NCBI GenBank assembly: GCA_964463485.1
Contig: CAYXDO010000019.1
Span: 1 to 64,000, forward strand
Direction of reading: 5' to 3'
Origin: CAYXDO01 sp964463485
GTDB taxonomy: Bacteria > Myxococcota > Kuafuiibacteriia > Kuafuiibacteriales > Kuafuiibacteriaceae
Length of the DNA: 64,000 nucleotides
Shown here: positions 56,161-63,891 of the stretch, in pieces
Position numbering within the stretch: position 1 is the stretch's first letter
How the letters are laid out: the number at the start of each line of letters is the position of its first letter
The notes under the pieces: generated by a model
What the model was told of the DNA's origin: nothing
Seen by the model: only the letters and a program-made list of their open reading frames with translations
Database searches by the model: none
Position numbers and translations under genes: made by a program

Positions 56161-56176
56161 TTTGAACATGTTCAAA
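56161..56176. promoter_or_regulatory. 16-bp perfect palindrome, probable TetR operator
   Basis: TTTGAACATGTTCAAA is its own reverse complement. It is flanked by ATTG on the left and ACAAT on the right, which extend the symmetry with a one-base shift. It lies directly before ATG 56180 of the TetR gene and covers an alternative ATG (56168). The position fits autoregulation of the TetR gene and the coupled downstream gene. Confidence 0.75.
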
Positions 56177-56179
56177 ACA

Positions 56180-56893
56180 ATGCGACGGGCCGAACACAAA
56201 CCGAGCGGCCGAGGCGACGAGCGAGGACGGGCGATTCTCGAAGCGGCGCTCGCGGTCTTCCGTGAGAAGGGCTTCGAGCGCGCCACGATGCGTCAGGTGG
56301 CCGACGCGGCGCACGTCGCGGTCGGCGCCGCCTACTACTACTTCCCTTCCAAAGAGGCGTTGGTCTTTGCCTGGTACGAGCAAATCCAGGAACGGCACGC
56401 GGCCTCGTTCAAACCGACCGGCGAGCTCCAGGAACGAATTCGTCTCGCTCTGGTGACCAAGCTCGACCTCCTGAAGGAACATCGGCCGCTCCTCTCCGCC
56501 CTCTTCCAGTTCGCAGCGATCAAAGATCACCCGCTCTCGCCCTTTTCGGAGGGCTCGCGGTCCGTTCGCGCGTCGGCCATGAGTGTGTTTGAAGCAGCCA
56601 TCGGTTCGGAGGTCTCGGACGCGTTACTCAAGGACCTCGTGGTCCGCTCCCTCTGGCTTGCTCACCTAGGACTCATTCTCTTCTTCATTCATGACGAAGG
56701 TGAGGCAGCGAAGACGTATGCGCTCGCTGGGCGGATGGCGGACGGCTTCGCGAAAGTCTGCGCGCTCCTCTCGCTTCCCTTCGCCGGTCCGTTTGTCGCA
56801 CCCATCCTCGAGGCGCTCCTCGAGGCCGAGCTCTTGAGTTCACCTGGCATCGAGAACCCGGGCGTCTTGACGCAGACCGAGAAGCCGCGATGA
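56180..56893 (+). CDS. TetR family transcriptional regulator
   Basis: 237 residues from ATG 56180 (MRRAEHKPSGRGDERGRAIL); ATG 56168 would add 4 residues but lie inside the palindrome. The N-terminal helix-turn-helix is clear: AILEAALAVFREKGFERATMRQVADAAHVAVGAAYYYFPSKEALV. The C-terminal ligand domain is helical and not recognised. Overlaps the fusion gene region by ATGA (56890-56893), so the two are coupled. Confidence 0.92.
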   Translation: MRRAEHKPSGRGDERGRAILEAALAVFREKGFERATMRQVADAAHVAVGAAYYYFPSKEALVFAWYEQIQERHAASFKPTGELQERIRLALVTKLDLLKEHRPLLSALFQFAAIKDHPLSPFSEGSRSVRASAMSVFEAAIGSEVSDALLKDLVVRSLWLAHLGLILFFIHDEGEAAKTYALAGRMADGFAKVCALLSLPFAGPFVAPILEALLEAELLSSPGIENPGVLTQTEKPR

Positions 56894-56907
56894 GAAAGGA
56901 AGAAGTC

Positions 56908-59139
56908 ATGTCTCAGTCCGCCGAAACCACAACTCACCCTCGACTCCAGCCCCTGTGGTATCCGCCAGCGATCGCGCACCGTCGCCCGAGCCACCTTTGG
57001 TACGTCGGCCGCGCGATCTTCGTGAGCCGTCACGACTATCGTCGGATCTTCGTCGCCTTCGTGGCCACCGGATTGATGTTGGGAATTCTCGGCAAGGCCG
57101 TCCCCGAGTTGGCGGTGCTCGAAGATGCTGCGTTCGTCGTCGCGTGGATGGGCTTGGGCCTCTTGGGTTTCTCGCTCCTCGGGTTGGCTTTGATGTACGG
57201 ACGGGCCTCTCTGGGGTATTACGAAAAACTCATTCCTCCCGCATTCGATCGGGACCAACCGACCCGAGTGCTCGACCTCCATGTCGGGACCTATCGGAGC
57301 GCGTGGGCCTTGGCCGAGCTGCTTCCGAATTCGCTCGTCATGTCACTCGACGTCGCCGGACAGAGTCATGCTTCCTCCGAGCTCGCCGTGAGCGAGGTCC
57401 GCGCCCTCGAACGACCGCCCGAGAGCCACCCGAACATCCGGGCGCTCGCGCCGATCACCTTTGGACCAGAAACCCGCCTCCCGCTCGCCGATGCCAGCGT
57501 CGACCTCGCGGTGCTCGGCTTTGGGACTCACGAGCTCCCTCAGGCGGTTCGAGAGCGACTCTTGGACGAGATCGCGAGAGTGTCCAAGCCGAATGGGCAA
57601 CTCTCGATGTTCGAGCATGGGATCGATCTGTTGAACTTCTTCGTCTTCGGCCCCGTGATCGAACACGTGACCCCGCGGGAATCCTGGCTCGAGGCACTCT
57701 CGAGGCACTTTTTCGACGTGAGAAGCGCCCGTCACTTTCCGGGTGTCGATCTCTTCTTCGCCCGGAACGGGAGGCCACAGTCGACTGAGTTTACGGCCCG
57801 AGGTCGAGCGCCGAGTCGCGAAGCGGAGGTCGATGTCGTCGTGGTGGGCGCAGGCATCGCCGGACTCGCCGCGGCATACACGCTGAACGAGCGCGGGCTT
57901 TCGACGTTGATCCTCGAGGCAGAAGACAGAGTTGGTGGCAGAATGACGACCGATCGCGTTCGAGGCCATGCGATCGACCGAGGAGTCACCTTGTTGGGCA
58001 CCCACATGCGCGCCGTGCGAGGGCTGGCAGAGTGCCATGGGCTCGCCACGCGGGGGGAGTCCTTCGCCCTCGAAGTCGTTCGCGACGGTTCGGTGTCGAA
58101 GTATCGGGCCCGAAATCCGTGGACCCTTCTTCGAGATCACAGCTTGTCCTTCGACGCCAAGGTCGCCTTGGCTCGCCTCGCACTGGACCTCGCCCGTGCG
58201 TATGACGGGCTCCATCACGGCAGCAGCCATCGGGCCGTCGAGCGCTCCGACGAGGACGTTCGTACTCATTTCGCCCGCCTCGGTCCGGGTGGGATGGAGT
58301 TGCTCGAGAAAGTCATCGTGCCCGGCCTGCGCGGCGCGATAGGCGCCGGTATCCCGCGCACCTCGTTTCTGACCCTCGCTCAGGTGGTGTTCAACACGAT
58401 GGGAATGGGGCTGTGGAACGTGGATGGCGGAGTAGATCGCATCCCTGAAAAAATTGCCTCACGACTACGCGTGCTCACCCGAGCCAGAGTCGAGCGGGTC
58501 GAGGCCATCGAGACGGCGGTGTCGTTGAGCTACTCTCGGGAAGGAAGAAGCTGCTCACTTCGTGCGAAGGCGGCTGTGCTGGCCGTCCCGGGGCCTGTCG
58601 TCCCTCGGATTTGGCCGCGCGCGCCGGCAGAAATCGCCGCGGTTTGCGCCAAAACCGAATATTCCAAGCTGGCGAGTGTGCACCTCGGCCTCGCCAAGCC
58701 TCCGCCGACCGACGCCACGGGTCGCGCCTTCGAGCGGGCCGACGAGAGTGGCGTGACTGTCTTCGAAGTCGAAAACCTACGCCGAAGATGCCCCGAGGGA
58801 AAGGGTATGGTATCCGTCTATTTCACCGACACCCCGAGTTTCTCGTCTCAGGATGCCTCCGACGAGCTGTTGGTGGCCCGCGCGACCGGGGCGTTCGTTC
58901 GAGAATTTCCGGGATCGAAAGAGGACGTGGAGCTCACGCACGTCATCCGCTGGCCACTCGCGATCGCGCAGTTTCCTGCAGGCCGAATTCGCCAGATCGG
59001 ACAGCTCCTTTCGGCGCTCGAAGCCACTCGGCTGCCGGTTGCGCTCGCCGGAGATTGGCTCGACGGAGTCTCTTGTGAGTCGGCCGCTCAAACGGGACTG
59101 CGGGCGGCCGAGCGGGTCGTGGATGTCTTGGATGGGTAG
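56908..59139 (+). CDS. Methyltransferase-like/FAD-dependent oxidoreductase fusion
   Basis: 743 residues from ATG 56908, preceded by AGGAAG; an ATG at 56890 (overlapping the TetR stop) is the alternative and adds 6 residues. Two hydrophobic segments (IFVAFVATGLMLGILG; FVVAWMGLGLLGFSLLGLALMYG) come first. A methyltransferase-like domain follows at about 105-290: RVLDLHVGTYRSAWAL replaces the usual Gly-rich motif I, then PLADASVDLAVLGFGTHELP and LDEIARVSKPNGQLSMFEHG. From about residue 310 there is a flavin amine-oxidase/desaturase-like domain: VVVGAGIAGLAAAYTLNERG, VGGRMTTDR, and a C-terminal LAGDWLDGVSCESAAQTGLRAA. Substrate unknown; lipid, isoprenoid or pigment chemistry is possible. Confidence 0.78.
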   Translation: MSQSAETTTHPRLQPLWYPPAIAHRRPSHLWYVGRAIFVSRHDYRRIFVAFVATGLMLGILGKAVPELAVLEDAAFVVAWMGLGLLGFSLLGLALMYGRASLGYYEKLIPPAFDRDQPTRVLDLHVGTYRSAWALAELLPNSLVMSLDVAGQSHASSELAVSEVRALERPPESHPNIRALAPITFGPETRLPLADASVDLAVLGFGTHELPQAVRERLLDEIARVSKPNGQLSMFEHGIDLLNFFVFGPVIEHVTPRESWLEALSRHFFDVRSARHFPGVDLFFARNGRPQSTEFTARGRAPSREAEVDVVVVGAGIAGLAAAYTLNERGLSTLILEAEDRVGGRMTTDRVRGHAIDRGVTLLGTHMRAVRGLAECHGLATRGESFALEVVRDGSVSKYRARNPWTLLRDHSLSFDAKVALARLALDLARAYDGLHHGSSHRAVERSDEDVRTHFARLGPGGMELLEKVIVPGLRGAIGAGIPRTSFLTLAQVVFNTMGMGLWNVDGGVDRIPEKIASRLRVLTRARVERVEAIETAVSLSYSREGRSCSLRAKAAVLAVPGPVVPRIWPRAPAEIAAVCAKTEYSKLASVHLGLAKPPPTDATGRAFERADESGVTVFEVENLRRRCPEGKGMVSVYFTDTPSFSSQDASDELLVARATGAFVREFPGSKEDVELTHVIRWPLAIAQFPAGRIRQIGQLLSALEATRLPVALAGDWLDGVSCESAAQTGLRAAERVVDVLDG

Positions 59140-59167
59140 CCTGCGGACGGGGCCGAGTTAGAGGAGG

Positions 59168-59776
59168 TCAGATTTTGACGGGGCGGGAGAATCGGCGCAT
59201 CGTCGCGTCTCCGACGTCGGCGATGACTTCGCCAACCACGGCCGCGCCGGCCACGACCAGCCCATACTCACCTCGCTGCGCGCGGTGATTGAAGTCAGGC
59301 ATCGCGGTCTGGTCACCGGTGGCGGCCGCGCCGAGGGCGGTCACTCCGTCGGCGGCGCCGCGAGCCAGCCTCGATGGCCGGAGTCCTTCCGCGCCAGCGA
59401 GCGCCATGGCGCCGTCGACCAAGCCAACGCCAGGAGTGGCGCTCACCAGGCCCTCCGCGCCGGCCGCCAAACCTGCGTTGGCGAGCTTGGCGCCCTTGCT
59501 CTTCGCGGGAGACTTTTCGTAGGCATCGATGCCGGCGGTCACCGCTCCGAGCACGGCGACTGACTTCGAGGCAGCACCGAGCTCTTCGGCGGCGCCTCGC
59601 GCCTTTGCTGCGGCCCCAGCGAGACCCGGTAGCGCGGCCGCCTTCGTTCCGGCAGCCTTCGCGGCTTTCTCGGCGATGTCGATGACGCCGCCTGCTTTCG
59701 AGGCGGCGTCGTTGATCTTCTCAGCAGTCAGGTGGAACTTGGATGGGTTTGGATTCTTGCCGATTGCGTTTGTCAT
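59168..59776 (-). CDS. Ala/Gly-rich protein of unknown function
   Basis: 202 residues from ATG 59776, which has GGAGG 7-11 bases upstream. N-terminus MTNAIGKNPNPSKFHLT, then long Ala/Gly-rich helices (AGGVIDIAEKAAKAAGTKAAALPGLAG) and a hydrophobic hairpin-like part (LANAGLAAGAEGLVSATPGVGLVDGAMALAG). C-terminal third is polar-to-hydrophobic (YGLVVAGAAVVGEVIADVG). No Sec signal. Helical hairpins of this type occur in pore-forming or membrane-inserting effectors, but nothing here proves it. Confidence 0.6.
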   Translation of the reverse strand: MTNAIGKNPNPSKFHLTAEKINDAASKAGGVIDIAEKAAKAAGTKAAALPGLAGAAAKARGAAEELGAASKSVAVLGAVTAGIDAYEKSPAKSKGAKLANAGLAAGAEGLVSATPGVGLVDGAMALAGAEGLRPSRLARGAADGVTALGAAATGDQTAMPDFNHRAQRGEYGLVVAGAAVVGEVIADVGDATMRRFSRPVKI

Positions 59777-59883
59777 GGTATGGAACCTCCGAAGCGCAAC
59801 CCTCCGCAAGGCGCGGGCCAAGCACACTTCGCGGCGCTCGGCTCCTTTCTCCGACTTTCGTGCGGCTGCTCGTCCGGCCGCTG

Positions 59884-59907
59884 GTCCGGCTCCGAACGGT
59901 TCCGGAC
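59884..59907. repeat. GTCCGG-rich hairpin element
   Basis: GTCCGG..CCGGAC inverted repeat with 12-base loop that itself contains CCG-AA-CGG. More GTCCGG copies lie just upstream (59872). In the spacer after the minus-strand propeller lipoprotein gene. Related to the elements at 54931 and 63012. Confidence 0.6.
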
Positions 59908-59918
59908 GGGTCCGCGAG

Positions 59919-61271
59919 CTACTTCTTCTGCCGGGTCAGCAGCGCGAACTCGAGCCGATCCTCGGCCAAGGTGAAGGCAAGAATTCTCTCGGACGAGAGC
60001 ACGATCAGTCTTTCGATGTCGAGCGCCATCGGCCTCTGGAGCTCACACAAGCCGTGACCGTCGACGTACTGACCAAAGTTGCCAAATGGGTTTCCGTAGA
60101 CGAACCCACCGGGGAAGGGCTCGAGCGACAGCGTCCAGAACTTCGTCGGGGACCTCACGATCGGCTCCCAGACCGCGCCCGCCTGAGCGTAAAACGCACT
60201 CTCGGCGTCACCCACCACCACATCCAAGCCGGGGACTACGGCCGCCGACATCAACCCCGTGGTCGAGCTCGTGTCCTCGAACTGAGTCGCATCGTTCGTC
60301 CAGCGAAGGATGCGGCGATCGGAAGCCAGGACCGCGATCGCCTCTCCTGGACCGATCCACTCGACGTCACCGATTTTGCGACCTCCCGACGGCGGCAGGT
60401 CGAGGGAGAGCGCAGACGCCGTCCACCCGAGTCGAGCGCCTTTGAGGAAGCGTCCTCCGGACGTGAGGAGGAAGACTTCCAACTCTCCCAACGAATCGAG
60501 ACCTCCATCGAGGGCAAATGTCGTCTCGTCGGTCGACAGACCCGGACCTTCCATCACCTTGTGCAACTGCGCAGTCCGCGCGCTTTCGTCGAGACTGAGT
60601 GAGTACACACCTCCGTCGAGAGCGACGACGTGAGTCTTGCCTGGCGTCGTGAATCCGTGGACGAGGCCGCTAGCTGGGCTTGACGTCCATGTGAATCGTT
60701 CAGCGCCGCGCGCCGCGTCATACACGAAGAGCGCAGCGGCCGTCACGAGCAGGGCTCGGTTGGAATCGAGCGCAAACCCATTCGCATCTTTCGCGTCGAC
60801 GTTCGTCGAGTCGAGCCGGCTCCCGAAGGTGACGCACGGAGTCGGGCGGGGAGGAAGACGGAAGCTCCGGCCCGTCGTTTCGAGTTGCTCGATCGGCAGC
60901 GACTCGAAAGCTCTACCCGCGTTGGACACGAACGCACTCTGTGGGAGATCGACCACCCGGCCCGAATCCGAAGAAACGAGCTCGCCTTCTGGTAGACCGA
61001 GCTCGTCATGAGTCGAGCGATACGCCAAGACCTCGATTCGCAGCGTCTCCTGTTCAGTTTCGACGGTGAGAATTCCGAACGGGAGCGCGGAGACACGCGC
61101 CTCGAGCAACTCACCGCCCGAGTAGGCCGCCACGACGAGGGTCGATACGGAAGCCAACTCGGGGAGAACGATGGGCAGAGTTCGTTGTCCACAGCCGCTC
61201 GAACCGCACACGAAAGCCACGAGCATGACACGCCTCGTCCGATGGAAGGAATCGCAAGGAGCGCGCGACAT
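59919..61271 (-). CDS. Putative beta-propeller-like lipoprotein, family A paralogue
   Basis: 450 residues. N-terminal basic stretch RTRRVMLVAFVCGSSGC with lipobox SSGC. Many short strands with Leu/Val/Thr (ALLVTAAALFVYDAARGAERFTW, then HVVALDGGVYSLSLD, then VVVGDAESAFYAQAG), and a C-terminal segment GFVYGNPFGNFGQYVDGHGLCELQR. Overall design and this C-terminus correspond to the protein at 17229. No known enzymatic motif. Start could be at the second Met (61226) with a shorter signal. Confidence 0.62.
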   Translation of the reverse strand: MSRAPCDSFHRTRRVMLVAFVCGSSGCGQRTLPIVLPELASVSTLVVAAYSGGELLEARVSALPFGILTVETEQETLRIEVLAYRSTHDELGLPEGELVSSDSGRVVDLPQSAFVSNAGRAFESLPIEQLETTGRSFRLPPRPTPCVTFGSRLDSTNVDAKDANGFALDSNRALLVTAAALFVYDAARGAERFTWTSSPASGLVHGFTTPGKTHVVALDGGVYSLSLDESARTAQLHKVMEGPGLSTDETTFALDGGLDSLGELEVFLLTSGGRFLKGARLGWTASALSLDLPPSGGRKIGDVEWIGPGEAIAVLASDRRILRWTNDATQFEDTSSTTGLMSAAVVPGLDVVVGDAESAFYAQAGAVWEPIVRSPTKFWTLSLEPFPGGFVYGNPFGNFGQYVDGHGLCELQRPMALDIERLIVLSSERILAFTLAEDRLEFALLTRQKK

Positions 61272-61470
61272 GCCCCAAGCTACGGAAGAAGTATTCGGTA
61301 AGACAAGGGCAGTGAGTAGCGTCCCAGCGATGGCGAGTAGTCAGTGGGGATTATCTCGCTCGACGCGAAAAATTCCCCGCAATTCCGGCGAGCACACCCG
61401 TGATTTTGCGACGAGCCCCTCGGCACGACACTTGCTCGCGCCGACTGCCGCTCAATCCACGGGAGGAACG

Positions 61471-61686
61471 ATGGAAATCACGCGCTCGATTTCGATAAGA
61501 GGCAAGAACGAGGGAGACTTGGAACTTCGAATCCACACACTTCGCCGGGCCATCACCGCGCGTCGGGGGACGGTGTTGACGGTCGACCGAGCTCCGGGCG
61601 AGTGCTCGGCCTGGATTCAGTATCACGTCCCGCCCCTCCGCTTCGATGACCATGACGCGGCAAGCGCTGGTCCCGAGGCCGAGTAG
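61471..61686 (+). CDS. Small protein of unknown family, copy 1
   Basis: 71 residues from ATG 61471, with GGGAGG 5-10 bases upstream. Sequence MEITRSISIRGKNEGDLELR, with IHTLRRAITARRGTVLTVDR then WIQYHVPP. Its core aligns with the next gene (DLELRIHTLRRAITARRGTVLTV versus ELARRVSILKRTVRLRGGRILRL). Basic, no signal peptide, mixed helix then strands. Unknown function. Confidence 0.55.
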   Translation: MEITRSISIRGKNEGDLELRIHTLRRAITARRGTVLTVDRAPGECSAWIQYHVPPLRFDDHDAASAGPEAE

Positions 61687-61690
61687 CTCG

Positions 61691-61879
61691 ATGGAATCGA
61701 GGAGTCGGTGGCTGTTCCGCGCACGAGATCGGCGTGAGCTCGCTCGCCGAGTCTCGATCCTGAAACGTACCGTTCGGCTGCGAGGAGGCAGGATTTTGCG
61801 GCTGACTCGAGATGAGCTCAGCGTATCGGTCGAGTTTCATATTCCAGCGGGCAGGGTTCGCGGTGCTTCGCTCGACTGA
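61691..61879 (+). CDS. Small protein of unknown family, copy 2
   Basis: 62 residues from ATG 61691, 4 bases after the stop of the first small gene. Core RRELARRVSILKRTVRLRGG, then RILRLTRDELSVSVEFHIPAG. Aligned with copy 1 along about 45 residues without a gap, so the pair arose by tandem duplication. The pattern of helix then two strands is kept while sequence identity is low. Highly basic. Unknown function. Confidence 0.55.
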   Translation: MESRSRWLFRARDRRELARRVSILKRTVRLRGGRILRLTRDELSVSVEFHIPAGRVRGASLD

Positions 61880-61920
61880 GTTTCTCGCTTCGGGAGATGA
61901 GCTCGTCTCTGAGTAGGACG

Positions 61921-61946
61921 GGAGAGAGAGAGAAAGAGAGAATCGG
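61921..61946. repeat. GA-rich simple repeat
   Basis: A purine-only tract (GGGAGAGAGAGAGAAAGAGAGAA) between the small gene pair and the convergent lipoprotein gene. Nothing else is seen in this spacer. Confidence 0.75.
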
Positions 61947-61951
61947 GCAGG

Positions 61952-62887
61952 TCACTGGCGAGCGTACGTTTTGCCGTCCACGACGATGGCGCCCTGGCTC
62001 AGCTGCATTCGCACCACATACGGGCCCTGGGAGGAGAGCAGCACCAGGTCCGAGCCAATCACCGTGTAGTCGCCTTGGAGTGAGTCTGCCGACGCGCCAC
62101 CCGCTCCGCCGGCCTGCGGGACCGACACCGACACGGAGCTCTCGCGAGCGAACCGGAACTTGGAGGCTCCGTCGAAAGAGATTCGTTCTTCGTACGACGA
62201 CGAAGAGCCCGCGGTGACCGAGGTCCCGGGCGAGGACCGACCCGCCCAGTAGATCCAAGTTCCGGCGAGGGCTGCCACGACCTGTTGATTGATCGTGGGC
62301 TGGCCGATTCGCACTGTTTCGGCCAGAGCCTGAGCGGCCTGTTCGAAGCGAGCAAAGTCCTGCGGGTACCCTGCGGCCAGAATCGAGAGGCCTGTTCCGA
62401 AGCTGCTGAGGAGTCCGATGTAACGAACGCGGAGAGTCTGCCCGTCTCGGGTGTAGCCGTCGCTGGCAAAGGTCACCGCGGAGAGTCCGGCGATCGTCTT
62501 GTTCTCGGGGGTGGCCGCGAAGGCCGAGAGGCCCGACGCAGTGAGGAAGCCCTGGACCGCCGTGAGCGCCTCTTGGGAGCTCCGGAAAACGGAGCGCTGC
62601 ACCACCAGAAATCCACCCTGTTGATCGGACGTGAGGATCGAGAGAGTTCCTTGCTCGCCCTTGAGCGCGAAGCCTGCCGGGGCGGTGTACTGGATGTTCC
62701 ATGGGTCGGAGCTGGACACGCTCCCGCCAGGGATGGATGGGTTCGTGGCTGACTCATTGGGAGCCTCGCCCTCGGCGAGACCGGAAGCGGAGCGATCGAC
62801 ACCGCCGCAAGCGGCCAAGAGTGAGAGCGCGGAGGACGCGATGCGGAGACGGAGAGAGGTGAGTTGGGTTTGGATTGCGTTCGTCAT
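61952..62887 (-). CDS. Lipoprotein of unknown function
   Basis: 311 residues from ATG 62887 (MTNAIQTQLTSLRLRIASS). Lipobox LLAAC. A Ser/Asn-rich spacer, a domain with YTAPAGFALKGEQGTLSILTSDQQGGFLVVQRS and a segment RFEQAAQALAETVRIGQP, then a C-terminal beta domain VAALAGTWIYWAGRSSPG ending DGKTYARQ, like a lipocalin/extracellular META-type domain. Function unknown. The leading MTNAI shares bases with the start of the gene at 59776. Confidence 0.68.
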   Translation of the reverse strand: MTNAIQTQLTSLRLRIASSALSLLAACGGVDRSASGLAEGEAPNESATNPSIPGGSVSSSDPWNIQYTAPAGFALKGEQGTLSILTSDQQGGFLVVQRSVFRSSQEALTAVQGFLTASGLSAFAATPENKTIAGLSAVTFASDGYTRDGQTLRVRYIGLLSSFGTGLSILAAGYPQDFARFEQAAQALAETVRIGQPTINQQVVAALAGTWIYWAGRSSPGTSVTAGSSSSYEERISFDGASKFRFARESSVSVSVPQAGGAGGASADSLQGDYTVIGSDLVLLSSQGPYVVRMQLSQGAIVVDGKTYARQ

Positions 62888-63011
62888 GCGACAGGACAAA
62901 GCAGCTCTCGTGCCAGCAATCGGTGGCGGGGGCGGAGGGCGAGCGTTGTCGAAAAGATGTGTGATTTCGAAAGGTTGATGGGTGGGCAGGGCGTTTGGCT
63001 TCGATTTGTTG

Positions 63012-63067
63012 GTCCGGCCGTTCGACCTTCCGTTCGTTCATTCCGTTCGGAAGGGCGTTGGCCGGAC
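63012..63067. repeat. Nested inverted repeat, GTCCGGCC element
   Basis: Outer arms GTCCGGCC (63012-63019) and GGCCGGAC (63060-63067) are perfect complements; inner arms CCTTCCG (63026-63032) and CGGAAGG (63048-63054) are too. It lies just past the stop of the minus-strand gene at 63079, where a terminator would sit, though no T-run is seen on the minus strand. Confidence 0.7.
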
Positions 63068-63078
63068 GAATCCGGACT

Positions 63079-63891
63079 TCACGCGTCCTGCTGGCAAGAG
63101 GCGATCTGGGAGGCACACTGCTGGGCGAAGGTTTCTGCGGTCGCGGAGCCGTTGCATTCATAGACCGCGGCGAGCTTCCTCACGGTCTCTTGGTCAGAGC
63201 GAGCAGCGCACGCATTCACACAAGCTTCATCGGAGCACTGATTGAGACACTGATAGAGTCCGAGGCAGTTGAGCGAACCGCCGCTTGGGGCAGGGCTGGT
63301 GGGCGCCGGACTGCTGGGCGCGCTCTGGGTGGTGCCGAGGCACATGCCGAGCTCGTTCCCGCACGCCTGCTGGCAAGCGGCTCCCTGACACTGAGTGCGC
63401 CCGAGGCAGTCGAAGACCGCGCGGAGTTGCTGAAGGGCCGATGGAGAGGCCTGCTCCACACACTGGCTGGGGCAAGACTGGTCTTGGCAGGAGTTGAGGC
63501 AGCGGAGGCTTTGCTCGCAGGTCGCTGCGCCACTTGGAGATGAGGGCGCCGGGCTGTTCGGAGCGGGAGCGGCCGGGGTCGAAGGGGCGGAAGGGGCCGA
63601 AGGAGCCTGCGGGGCCGGAGCGCTCGGAGCCGTGGGACCCATGCCAGGGATGCCGGGCAGAGAAGGATTCGTCGAAGGGCTCGTCGCACCAGGAGCCTGA
63701 GCGCCAGGAGCTTGGGGGGTCGTATCGGCCACGCACATCGTCGTTGGACCGGCGGGCGTGTCGGCCTCGACACAAAGTTGACCCGTCGCGCACTGAGGAT
63801 TGCAGACGGGTGGAAGACCGCCGCAAGCGACGATGCCGGAAGCGGAGAGCGAGAGGACGAGGGCTTGGATTTGGGACTTGAGGTTCTTCAT
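63079..63891 (-). CDS. Cys-rich lipoprotein with Pro/Ala linker
   Basis: 270 residues from ATG 63891; AAGGAG is 7 bases upstream. Lipobox IVAC, then CNPQCATGQLC, a Pro/Ala/Ser-rich linker (about 60 residues), then two related Cys modules: CEQSLRCLNSCQDQSCPSQC and a second, CLGLYQCLNQCSDEACVNAC, each continuing about 25 residues to further Cys. The two copies point to internal duplication. Myxobacterial-type surface lipoprotein; function unknown. A longer start at 63963 would not improve the signal. Confidence 0.78.
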   Translation of the reverse strand: MKNLKSQIQALVLSLSASGIVACGGLPPVCNPQCATGQLCVEADTPAGPTTMCVADTTPQAPGAQAPGATSPSTNPSLPGIPGMGPTAPSAPAPQAPSAPSAPSTPAAPAPNSPAPSSPSGAATCEQSLRCLNSCQDQSCPSQCVEQASPSALQQLRAVFDCLGRTQCQGAACQQACGNELGMCLGTTQSAPSSPAPTSPAPSGGSLNCLGLYQCLNQCSDEACVNACAARSDQETVRKLAAVYECNGSATAETFAQQCASQIASCQQDA

